In this document: piece after piece, positions 57,603 to 64,000 of the stretch
How the letters are laid out: each line of letters opens with the position of its first letter
Numbering within the stretch: the first letter of the stretch is position 1
Assembly (NCBI GenBank): GCA_028293545.1
Contig: JAQGOP010000018.1
Span: forward strand, 1 to 64,000
DNA from: Verrucomicrobiota bacterium
Lineage (GTDB): Bacteria; Verrucomicrobiota; Verrucomicrobiia; Opitutales; Opitutaceae
DNA: 64,000 nucleotides
Direction of reading: 5' to 3'
The notes under the pieces: model-generated
Database searches by the model: none
Told to the model about the DNA's origin: nothing
Seen by the model: the letters and a program-made list of their open reading frames with translations, nothing else
Translations under genes and position numbers: made by a program

Positions 57603-58304
57603 ATGCCTGACATGCACCCTTTCTCACCCCTTTTCGCCACCGCCAACCTGATCGATATCTTCGTAAACTGCGACGCCGCCGGCCAGGTGATCACGAGCGG
57701 CTTGGCGTTGTTCAGCATCATCGCCTGGTCGATCATGATCGGGAAACATTTCGAATTGAAACGCCTCCGCGAGATGAACGGGCAGTTCGAGTCCCACCTC
57801 GGCGACCAGAAAAGCCTGCTGAACCTCCCCGAATCGTTCCGCAGCAAACGCGCGATTCCCTATGCCGACCTTTTCTCCGACGCAGTGGAAGCCTACTGGC
57901 GGGCCGCGGCGATCGGGAAAGAGAAGGGCGACACCTCGACGCGGGCGCGGCTCGAGCACGCCGAGAACGCGCTTCAGCGCGCCCTCTCGCGGCAGACGCT
58001 CCGCTACGAATCGAGCATGATCTTCCTGGCGACGATCGTCACCGGCGCACCTTTCCTCGGGATGCTCGGCACCGTCTGGGGCGTGATGGTGGCGTTCAGC
58101 GCCGTGGCCGTGCAGGAGTCAGCGACGATCAAGACCCTGGCCCCCGGCGTGTCCGCCGCGCTGCTCACCACGATCGCCGGCCTCGTCGTCGCGATCCCGT
58201 CCGTGTTCGGCTACAATTTTCTCCTCGGCAAAACGAAGCAGCTGATCACTGAGCTGGAGAATTACGCCAGCGCGCTCGCCGACCGCCTGGAGCTCGAGAG
58301 CTGA
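57603..58304 (+). CDS. tolQ: TolQ/ExbB-type proton channel subunit
   Basis: 233 aa. N-terminal TM GLALFSIIAWSIMIGKHFEL, cytoplasmic domain, then the paired TMs FLATIVTGAPFLGMLGTVWGVMVAF and APGVSAALLTTIAGLVVAIPSVFGYNFL with the conserved GLLGTV-like and TxxGLxVAIP motifs. With tolR and a TonB-like protein it couples proton flow to outer-membrane work. Start ATG 57603 preferred over TTG 57594. Confidence 0.92.
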   Translation: MPDMHPFSPLFATANLIDIFVNCDAAGQVITSGLALFSIIAWSIMIGKHFELKRLREMNGQFESHLGDQKSLLNLPESFRSKRAIPYADLFSDAVEAYWRAAAIGKEKGDTSTRARLEHAENALQRALSRQTLRYESSMIFLATIVTGAPFLGMLGTVWGVMVAFSAVAVQESATIKTLAPGVSAALLTTIAGLVVAIPSVFGYNFLLGKTKQLITELENYASALADRLELES

Positions 58305-58321
58305 GCGGAAAAACGCTGGCC

Positions 58322-58750
58322 ATGGCACGCACCTTTCGACGCCGTCATTCGCAGCATCCGATCTCGGAGCTGAACGTGACCAATCTCATCGACCTGGGTT
58401 TCACCCTGCTGATTATTTTTATGATCACGAGCCAGGTCATCAAGGAGGAGCAGACGATCCCGGTTAATCTCCCCAACGAGTCCAAGAGCGCGCAGTCGAA
58501 GCCGGACAAGGATGCGCGTTTCGTTTCCGTTTCGATCGACGCCCGCGGCAATTTCTACGTCGAGAACCGCGCGGTGTCATTCAACGAACTCAAGACCACG
58601 CTGCGCGGCTTTGCGGTCGAGCCCAAGGTCCCGATCATCCGCGTCCGCGGCGACGCGAAGCTGCCGTACGAGAAAATCGTCCAGCTGATGGACGAACTGA
58701 AGAAGAACAATCTCCTGAAGTTCACGCTCGATACCCAATCGCCGAACTAA
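58322..58750 (+). CDS. tolR: TolR/ExbD-type protein
   Basis: 142 aa. Single TM LNVTNLIDLGFTLLIIFMITSQVI with the key Asp in NLIDLGFTLLI. Periplasmic domain with VSIDARGNFYVENRAVSFNEL and VPIIRVRGDAKLPYEKIVQLMDELK, the standard ExbD/TolR pattern. 17 nt after tolQ. Confidence 0.93.
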   Translation: MARTFRRRHSQHPISELNVTNLIDLGFTLLIIFMITSQVIKEEQTIPVNLPNESKSAQSKPDKDARFVSVSIDARGNFYVENRAVSFNELKTTLRGFAVEPKVPIIRVRGDAKLPYEKIVQLMDELKKNNLLKFTLDTQSPN

Positions 58751-58881
58751 GAAATCACCGCGGGGAACGTAGAACAAACGGGCGCCGCGCGCGGTCAGTC
58801 CAGATCGCGCAACGCCACGCCCCCGACTTTCCGGCCTACCCATCCGCAATCCGCAATCCGAAATCCGCCATCCGAAATTGC

Positions 58882-59793
58882 ATGACCGCCCGCTCGCCCA
58901 GCGCCCTGATGGTTTCGGCCGCCCTGCACGGCGCGGTCGCGGCGCTGATTTTGCTCTTTAGCTATGCGATCGGGCGGCACGTGACCGAGGCGCCGAAGGT
59001 ATTCGAACTCGTCGCGGGCGAAGGCGATAATTACGGCGCGCTTGAAGCCCCCGCAGCGGGTGTCGCGGGTGGAATTAAGATCGATCTTCCCGAGCCGCCG
59101 GCTCCGATCCCGACTCCGGCAATGCCTCCGCCGTCTGCGGTGACGCCCCCGAGCCCCGTCGAAGCGGCGCCCGAACCGCAGATCACCAAAGTCCCGGTGG
59201 AAAAAAAGCCGGTCGTGACGAAGCCGGCCGACACGGTGATCCCGAATTTCTCGAAGCAGATCACGCGGACAATTAACCGCAAGGAATCGAAGGCCAAGCA
59301 GGAGGTTAAGAAGGAGCGCGAGGCCGAGCAGAAGCGCATCAGCAAGCTCGAGTATGACCGGCTCAACAAGACGGCCAAGGCTTCCACCGCGAGCGGCAAC
59401 CCGAAGGTCAAGCGGATCGATGCCGAGGGCATTGCGGGCGGCGTCACGGGCGGGTCTACTGCCAATAAAACCGGCGGCGCCGGCGGCAAGGCGCTCACCC
59501 GCGAGCAGGGTGAGCTGATGGACGCATATTTCTCGTTGGTGAAGCGGAAGCTGAAGGACAACTTGGACAAGCCGCCGGGGTTGAGCGACTCGATCTCCGC
59601 GACCGCCGAGTTCCGGGTTGGCGCGGACGGTTCGATTTCCGGCGCGAGAATATCCTCCTCATCGGGCAGCGACGAATTCGACCGCGCGGTCCTGGATGCG
59701 ATCTCGCGTTTTCGATCGATCGGGCCGCGGCCCGATCACAAGGGAGAAACCGTGAACCTGATCTTCCGCATGCGCGAAGAGGACAGCGGCTAA
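58882..59793 (+). CDS. TonB/TolA-like transducer of the tolQR cluster
   Basis: 303 aa. N-terminal TM (ALMVSAALHGAVAALILLFSYAI) with His in the TM. Pro-rich linker (PPAPIPTPAMPPPSAVTPPSP), Lys/Glu-rich coiled region (NRKESKAKQEVKKEREAEQKRISKLEYDRL) like TolA domain II, and a TonB C-terminal-like domain (VKRKLKDNLDKPPGL...AEFRVGADGSISGARISSSSGSDEFDRAVLDAISRF). A short tandem ATCCGCAATCCG-like repeat precedes the start. Confidence 0.88.
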   Translation: MTARSPSALMVSAALHGAVAALILLFSYAIGRHVTEAPKVFELVAGEGDNYGALEAPAAGVAGGIKIDLPEPPAPIPTPAMPPPSAVTPPSPVEAAPEPQITKVPVEKKPVVTKPADTVIPNFSKQITRTINRKESKAKQEVKKEREAEQKRISKLEYDRLNKTAKASTASGNPKVKRIDAEGIAGGVTGGSTANKTGGAGGKALTREQGELMDAYFSLVKRKLKDNLDKPPGLSDSISATAEFRVGADGSISGARISSSSGSDEFDRAVLDAISRFRSIGPRPDHKGETVNLIFRMREEDSG

Positions 59794-59852
59794 AAAGTCC
59801 TTGCCTTCGGGCGGGGAAGTTTGATTTTCCACACCTCCCTTCGTTGGGAAAC

Positions 59853-59928
59853 GGGCTCTTAGCTCAGTTGGTAGAGCGCCTCAATGGCATTGAGGAGGTC
59901 AGCGGTTCGAACCCGCTAGGGTCCACCA
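59853..59928 (+). tRNA. tRNA-Ala (anticodon GGC)
   Basis: 76 nt with encoded CCA. Acceptor GGGCTCT pairs with AGGGTCC; D-arm AGCTCAGTTGGTAGAGC; anticodon stem CCTCA/TGAGG with loop ATGGCAT (GGC reads GCC/GCU); T-arm GCGGTTCGAACCCGC. Cloverleaf is complete. Confidence 0.97.
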
Positions 59929-59933
59929 AATTT

Positions 59934-59965
59934 CAGGCCGCCAGCAATGGCGGCCTGTTCCGTTT
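59934..59965 (+). terminator. Terminator-like hairpin after tRNA-Ala
   Basis: 9-bp stem CAGGCCGCC/GGCGGCCTG with a 6-nt loop, followed by TTCCGTTT (interrupted T-run). Placed 5 nt after the tRNA CCA. Confidence 0.6.
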
Positions 59966-60030
59966 GGGTAGAGCCGCGTTTTCGCCCGGCTTGTTGCGCG
60001 CGGCCGGGAAATTCCGGCGCCAATTTCCCG

Positions 60031-60055
60031 GAGCCGGTCGAAGACGCGGCGCTAT
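60031..60055 (-). repeat. REP-like palindrome, family B, supplying a stop codon
   Basis: Minus strand reads TAGCGCCGCGTCTTCGACCGGCTC. The TAG at 60054-60052 is the stop codon of the M50 protease gene, as at fmt. Confidence 0.7.
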
Positions 60056-60843
60056 GGACCGATCAGCGGCGGTTCTTCCCGCATTGGCATCGGCGGTCTG
60101 CTCCCGTAGACCCGGTTCAACATCTCCCGCCATTCCTCATTTTCCGCTTCGCGGCGTTTCACGGCCCGGTACTCGGCCTCGCCCGCAAAGAAAATAAACG
60201 TGAACAGCACCGCGGTGAGCGTTTGGTGGAAAATCGCCAGGGCGGCGAGCGCGCCGACGATCGCGAGCACCTTGCCCACGTTGGCCGCCCAAAACGTGGC
60301 ACGCAGATAGGGGAGGCGGGTCGCCAGCAAGGCCCGCAGGATTCGGCCGCCATCCATCGGGAAAACCGGCAGCAGGTTGAACGAGCCCATCAACAGGTTC
60401 CAATGCAGGAGCAGCTGCATGAACCCGCGGGCCGTATCCGGGAAGTCGTAAAAGCCGAACGCATGCCAGCCTTTGGGCAGGCGGAAGAAAACCCAGAGCA
60501 GGCCGGCGATGACGAAGTTCACGGCGGGACCGGCAAGCGTGATCAGCAGTTCGCGCGAGGGCTCGCGCGGGATCGAGTCGAACTCCGCCATCCCTCCGAT
60601 CGGCATCAGCAGGATGCGCCGGACGCCCACGCCGAAACTCATCGCGGTGAACGAATGCCCGAGTTCGTGCAGCACCACGCAGACGAAGAACGCCAGGACG
60701 ATCGCGACATTGAGCAGCAGGCCCGCCCAGCCGCTCTCGCGATAGGCCTCCGCGGCGACGTACGCCACGAGCAGGAAGAAGCTGGCGTGCACCGCCAACT
60801 GGATGCCGCGGATGCGGAACAAGTTGATTGACCACCTAAGCAT
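60052..60843 (-). CDS. M50 site-2-protease-like membrane metalloprotease
   Basis: 263 aa, polytopic. Zinc motif VVLHELGHSFTAMSFG and the second metal motif NLLPVFPMDGGRILRALL. The RIRGIQLAVHASFFLLVAYVAAEA start is typical of the SpoIVFB/S2P branch without PDZ domain. Cleaves TM segments of regulators in this family; substrate unknown. Divergent from the sigma-54 regulator with 73 bp between. Confidence 0.92.
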   Translation of the reverse strand: MLRWSINLFRIRGIQLAVHASFFLLVAYVAAEAYRESGWAGLLLNVAIVLAFFVCVVLHELGHSFTAMSFGVGVRRILLMPIGGMAEFDSIPREPSRELLITLAGPAVNFVIAGLLWVFFRLPKGWHAFGFYDFPDTARGFMQLLLHWNLLMGSFNLLPVFPMDGGRILRALLATRLPYLRATFWAANVGKVLAIVGALAALAIFHQTLTAVLFTFIFFAGEAEYRAVKRREAENEEWREMLNRVYGSRPPMPMREEPPLIGP

Positions 60844-60888
60844 GTGACGTAATCAGAAATCCGGCTTCACCAAAGCGCCAGTGTTCTT

Positions 60889-60904
60889 TGGCACTTCGTG
60901 AGCC
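60889..60904 (+). promoter_or_regulatory. Possible sigma-54 (-24/-12) promoter
   Basis: TGGCACTTCGTGAGCC: GG and GC dinucleotides separated by 10 nt as in TGGCAC-N5-TTGC, but the -12 element is GAGC rather than TTGC. It lies 13 nt upstream of the NtrC-type ATG, close for a leader. Weak evidence. Confidence 0.25.
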
Positions 60905-60916
60905 ACATTGTCGTCC

Positions 60917-62434
60917 ATGCCCGAACCTGTCGCCAAAGCCCCCACGATTCTCGTCGTCGATGACGACGCTGAAATCCGCTACTCGCTCACGCGGGTGTTT
61001 TCCTCTCGGGGTTACCAGGTTTCCGAGGCGGCAAGTGGTGAACAGGGCCTGGCGCTGGTAAAAAAGGGCCCGGCCCCCGATGTGGTTTTCCTCGACGTGC
61101 GCATGGGCGGCATGGGCGGGATCGAAACGCTCCGCCTGATTCGCTCGGCCAACCCGCGCCAGCTGGTCGTGCTCATGACCGCTTTCGGGACCGCGCAGAC
61201 CGCGATCGAGGCAATGAAATACGGCGCTTTCGACTACGTGATGAAGCCGTTCGACCCGCCGAAGGTCCTCGCGCTCGCGGAAGCCGCGCTCAAGACGCAC
61301 GCCGACCTGCGCGCCGCCGGGGATTACAAACCGGCGCTCAACACCGAGGACTACAAGGAAGGCATCGTGGGCAATTCCCCGGTGATGCAGGAAGTCTTCA
61401 AGGTCATCGGGCAGGTCACCGCGAGCGACGTCACCGTGATGATCACCGGCGAGAGCGGCACGGGCAAAGAACTTGTCGCGCGCTCGATCTGGAAACATTC
61501 GCACCGCGCGGGGAAGCCGTTCATCGCCGTCAACTGCGCCGCGATCCCGGACAACCTGATCGAGAGCGAACTCTTCGGCCACGAGCGCGGCTCGTTCACC
61601 GGAGCGACCGGCCAGCGGATCGGCAAATTTGAGTTGTGCGACGGCGGCACGATCTTCCTCGATGAAATCGGCGACATGGCGCCGGCGACGCAGACCAAGA
61701 TCCTGCGCGTGCTGCAGACGGGCGAGATCCAGCGCGTCGGGGGTGTTGAAACGCTGAGGGTCGACGTGCGCGTAATCGCCGCGACCAACAAGGACCTCGA
61801 GGCGATGGTGAAAGCGAAGACCTTTCGCGAGGATCTCTATTACCGGCTCAACGTGGTGCGGATCAAAATGCCGACGCTGCGCGAGCGCGCCGAGGATATC
61901 CCGCCGATCATCGATTTCTGCCTGCAGACTTTGGCGAAGCAGCGGAAGACGCACGTCACGAGGGTTTCGGCGGAAGCGCTGGCGGTGCTGACCACTTATA
62001 CCTGGCCGGGAAATGTGCGGGAATTGGAGAACGTGATTTACCGCAGCGCGGTCATTGCCCAGGGCGACGCGATCCTCGTCAAGGACCTGCCGGTCGAGAT
62101 CCGCCGCGCCACGAGTGCCGAAGGCGTGATGGGCGAAGCGGTCGATGTGAGCAGTTCGCCGTTCGACGGCATTCGCACGGCGAACGCCGAACACCTCGCG
62201 CTGGCCACCGCACGAGTGGTGGCCGAAAGCGTCGCCTCCGGGGAGCCCGCGCTCACGGTGACGCGCGCGTTGGATTTTCTTCACGCCGAGCTTCGCCGCG
62301 GGGAAACACCTCTGCTCGAAGCGATCAGCGGGGAAATGATCCAGCGCTCGGTGACCGCCGCGAACGGCGACCTGAAAGCAGCCGCGGCCGAGCTCGGGTT
62401 GACGCTTCCCGCGCTCAAGAAGCGAGTGAAGTAG
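60917..62434 (+). CDS. NtrC-type sigma-54-dependent response regulator
   Basis: 505 aa from ATG 60917. Receiver domain: [23 protein letters not shown] (Asp60), [20 protein letters not shown]+ domain: [39 protein letters not shown] (sigma-54 contact loop, GSFTGA rather than the usual GAFTGA), [24 protein letters not shown]-terminal Fis-type [26 protein letters not shown]. The cognate kinase is not in the window. Confidence 0.95.
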   Translation: MPEPVAKAPTILVVDDDAEIRYSLTRVFSSRGYQVSEAASGEQGLALVKKGPAPDVVFLDVRMGGMGGIETLRLIRSANPRQLVVLMTAFGTAQTAIEAMKYGAFDYVMKPFDPPKVLALAEAALKTHADLRAAGDYKPALNTEDYKEGIVGNSPVMQEVFKVIGQVTASDVTVMITGESGTGKELVARSIWKHSHRAGKPFIAVNCAAIPDNLIESELFGHERGSFTGATGQRIGKFELCDGGTIFLDEIGDMAPATQTKILRVLQTGEIQRVGGVETLRVDVRVIAATNKDLEAMVKAKTFREDLYYRLNVVRIKMPTLRERAEDIPPIIDFCLQTLAKQRKTHVTRVSAEALAVLTTYTWPGNVRELENVIYRSAVIAQGDAILVKDLPVEIRRATSAEGVMGEAVDVSSSPFDGIRTANAEHLALATARVVAESVASGEPALTVTRALDFLHAELRRGETPLLEAISGEMIQRSVTAANGDLKAAAAELGLTLPALKKRVK

Positions 62435-62467
62435 CGCGCCAGATTTGAACGGAAGGCAACGAGCGTG

Positions 62468-62550
62468 AGCGCGTTGTCCCTAACGCGCTTTCGGCTCCGC
62501 CGACGTTTAATGGTGGGCCGAGTCGCTCAGCGCGTTAGGGACAACGCGCT
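62468..62550. repeat. Perfect 22-bp inverted repeat related to the 242-bp repeat
   Basis: AGCGCGTTGTCCCTAACGCGCT (62468-62489) and AGCGCGTTAGGGACAACGCGCT (62529-62550), 39 nt apart. The GTTAGGGACAACGCG core is the same as in each 24794 unit. Preceded by TTTGAACGGAAGGCAACGAG related to the 50290 repeat. Confidence 0.8.
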
Positions 62551-62648
62551 CCACCTAAACTCCTTTGGACGTCGTTAGCCTCGTGACATTCGTTGGGCCG
62601 AGTCTTTCAACTTTCGGCTTTCAACGGATTGACCTTCGTGTTTCCGAA

Positions 62649-62670
62649 GCAGGTGGACCGCCTGCGCTAT
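62649..62670 (-). repeat. REP-like palindrome, family A variant, supplying the galE stop codon
   Basis: Minus strand reads ATAGCGCAGGCGGTCCACCTGC; the TAG at 62669-62667 is the galE stop. Confidence 0.75.
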
Positions 62671-63659
62671 TTTTTCGCGTAGCCCTGCGGATGCGACGCG
62701 TGCCACTTCCAGGCGGTCGCCACGATCGAGTCGATGTCGGGGAATTTTATTTTCCACCCGAGTTCCCGCTGGGCCTTCGATGAATCCGCATATAGCGCCG
62801 GGGGATCGCCCGCCCGCCGCGGACTTTCGACCAGCGTGATTTTCCGGCCCGTGATTTTTTCCACGGCGCGAATCACTTCACGGTTGGAAGTGGGCCGACC
62901 GGTGCCGAGATTGTAGAACAGCGCCGCGCCCGGGGTCGCCAGCTTCGGGAAAACGGCAATATGCGCGCGGCTCAAGTCGTCGACGTGCACATAGTCGCGC
63001 AGGCAGGTGCCGTCCGGGGTGGGGTAGTCGGTCCCGAAAACCTGGAGATGCTCCCTGCGGCCGGTCGCGGCGTCGAAGGCCAGCGGGATCAAATGGGTTT
63101 CGGGCGCATGGTCTTCACCGATGACGCCGTCCTCCGCCGCGCCCGCGGCGTTGAAATAGCGAAACGCGGCGAAGCTCAGCCCATGCGCGACCGCGATCGC
63201 CTTGAGTGCGTTCTCCACGTCCAGTTTCGTCTGACCGTAGGGATTGATCGGCGCCTGCGGCATGGCCTCGGTGATCGGGAGCGTCGCCGGGACGCCGTAG
63301 GTGGCGCAGGTGGACGAGAAGACGAATTTTTTCACGCCCGCGGCCAGCATCGCGCGGAGGAGATGCAGCGTGCCGACCGAGTTGTTGAAATAGTACTTGA
63401 GCGGGTCGGTCACCGATTCGCCGACGTAGCAGTACGCCGCGAAATGCATGACGAGCTCGATCTTCTCGGCGCGCAGGACGCGCTCAACCGCGGCTTCATC
63501 GCCGAGGCTCAACTCATGGAGCGCCACGTCGGCGGCGACGGCCGCACGATGGCCGTAGACCAGGTTGTCGAGCACGACCGGCCGGTGACCCGCCGCGATG
63601 AGCTGCCGGACGCAATGACTTCCGATGTAACCGGCCCCACCGACGACAAGCACGTTCAT
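62667..63659 (-). CDS. galE: UDP-glucose 4-epimerase
   Basis: 330 aa extended SDR. MNVLVVGGAGYIGSHCVRQL (NAD loop), HFAAYCYVGESV, SSTCATYG and YGQTKLDVENAL (catalytic Tyr and Lys), RYFNAAGAAEDGVIGEDHAPETHLIPLA, CLRDYVHVDDL. Interconverts UDP-glucose and UDP-galactose; with the GH2 and GH4 galactosidases it supports galactose use, and also supplies envelope glycans. Stop codon lies in a REP. Confidence 0.95.
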   Translation of the reverse strand: MNVLVVGGAGYIGSHCVRQLIAAGHRPVVLDNLVYGHRAAVAADVALHELSLGDEAAVERVLRAEKIELVMHFAAYCYVGESVTDPLKYYFNNSVGTLHLLRAMLAAGVKKFVFSSTCATYGVPATLPITEAMPQAPINPYGQTKLDVENALKAIAVAHGLSFAAFRYFNAAGAAEDGVIGEDHAPETHLIPLAFDAATGRREHLQVFGTDYPTPDGTCLRDYVHVDDLSRAHIAVFPKLATPGAALFYNLGTGRPTSNREVIRAVEKITGRKITLVESPRRAGDPPALYADSSKAQRELGWKIKFPDIDSIVATAWKWHASHPQGYAKK

Positions 63660-63717
63660 GGAGAGGCTTGTATTGCTTTCAGCGCGGTCTTGGCTAGCGA
63701 TTTCCGTTTACTCACGA

Positions 63718-64000
63718 ATGAAGCCTGCCCGCATCGTCATCACTGGAGTCGGTTTGACCGCGCCGAACGGTAATTCCCTCGGCGAATTCCGCCAAAACCT
63801 CCTCAACGGTGTCGCGGGCGTGGAACGGATGGAAATCCGCTACATGGGCCAGCAGCTGGCGGGCGTCTGCCATTACGACCCATTGCGCCACCAGACCAAG
63901 AAAGAGGTCCGTGTCGGCACGCGCGCCGGGAGCATCAGCATCTATTGCGCGCGCGAAGCGGTGAAGGACAGCGGCCTCGATTGGGCGAAGCAGGCGAAGG
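63718..64000 (+). CDS. Beta-ketoacyl-ACP synthase (FabF-like), 3' truncated by window edge
   Basis: 94 codons visible. MKPARIVITGVGLTAPNGNS is the condensing-enzyme N-terminus (RVVVTGxGxxxPxG). Then GEFRQNLLNGVAGVERM and RVGTRAGSISIYCAREAVKDSGLDW match the KAS II thiolase-fold N-half. The catalytic Cys and two His lie beyond the window. Divergent from galE by 58 bp. Confidence 0.85.
   Translation, partial: MKPARIVITGVGLTAPNGNSLGEFRQNLLNGVAGVERMEIRYMGQQLAGVCHYDPLRHQTKKEVRVGTRAGSISIYCAREAVKDSGLDWAKQAK

Noticed and set aside
60836-62284. 482-aa minus-strand ORF opposite the NtrC-type gene
   Set aside because: Antisense to a gene with complete receiver, AAA+ and HTH motifs.

Overview
The window is GC-rich, densely coded chromosomal DNA from a Gram-negative bacterium. 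The gene mix points to a verrucomicrobial, probably Opitutaceae-like, chromosome: monomeric isocitrate dehydrogenase, a GxxExxY protein, TolQ/TolR/TonB-type envelope proteins, GH2 and GH4 glycosidases, and very abundant small GTAG-headed palindromes. The taxonomic guess is inference from gene content and repeats, not from a marker gene.

Layout. 1-11.9 kb: housekeeping and metabolism (partial aminotransferase, der, an aldose-epimerase-like protein, fmt, a LysM protein, parB, secG, a LolA-like protein, a MalK/UgpC ATPase, a double ribbon-helix-helix protein, an aspartate aminotransferase, a sulfurtransferase). 12.0-17.6 kb: a hipBA module, an ECF42-type sigma factor with its DGPF and DoxX partners, two SRPBCC proteins and a tiny basic protein with its own terminator. 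17.7-26.2 kb: isocitrate dehydrogenase, a GreA/GreB-type factor, a xylulokinase-like kinase, an AraC regulator with a GH4 alpha-galactosidase, a 242-244 bp tandem repeat, a GNAT and a GlsB-type protein. 26.3-38.6 kb: rsmA, trpC, mazG, a Xer recombinase, hemL, a GxxExxY gene between inverted repeats, nadE, maf, a TonB-like protein, a pseudouridine synthase, and the DAHP synthase gene aroF behind what looks like a Phe/Tyr attenuator. 38.8-42.4 kb: a Phd/PIN toxin-antitoxin pair and mutS.

42.35-50.14 kb is an apparent accessory island inserted inside the 5' end of mutS. A 13-bp direct repeat from mutS codons flanks it, and a decayed copy of the original mutS start remains at its far end. It carries two convergent operons whose genes all overlap by 4 nt. 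The first is an N6-adenine DNA methylase, a dual-GHKL protein (MORC/Hsp90-like ATPase fused to a histidine kinase), a receiver protein and an HNH nuclease. The second, visibly less GC-rich, is a multi-TM protein, an acidic protein and a small nucleotidyltransferase. Both look like uncharacterised, probably defensive, systems.

50.5-64 kb returns to core genes: an alpha/beta hydrolase, a GH2 beta-galactosidase, holB, tmk, a PfkB-family kinase, tolQ/tolR/tonB, tRNA-Ala(GGC), an M50 protease, an NtrC-type regulator, galE and the start of a FabF-like synthase.

Between genes, two families of short palindromes beginning GTAGCGC (REP-like) recur at gene ends and in several cases supply the stop codon. 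No transposase, integrase or RAYT gene was found in the window.
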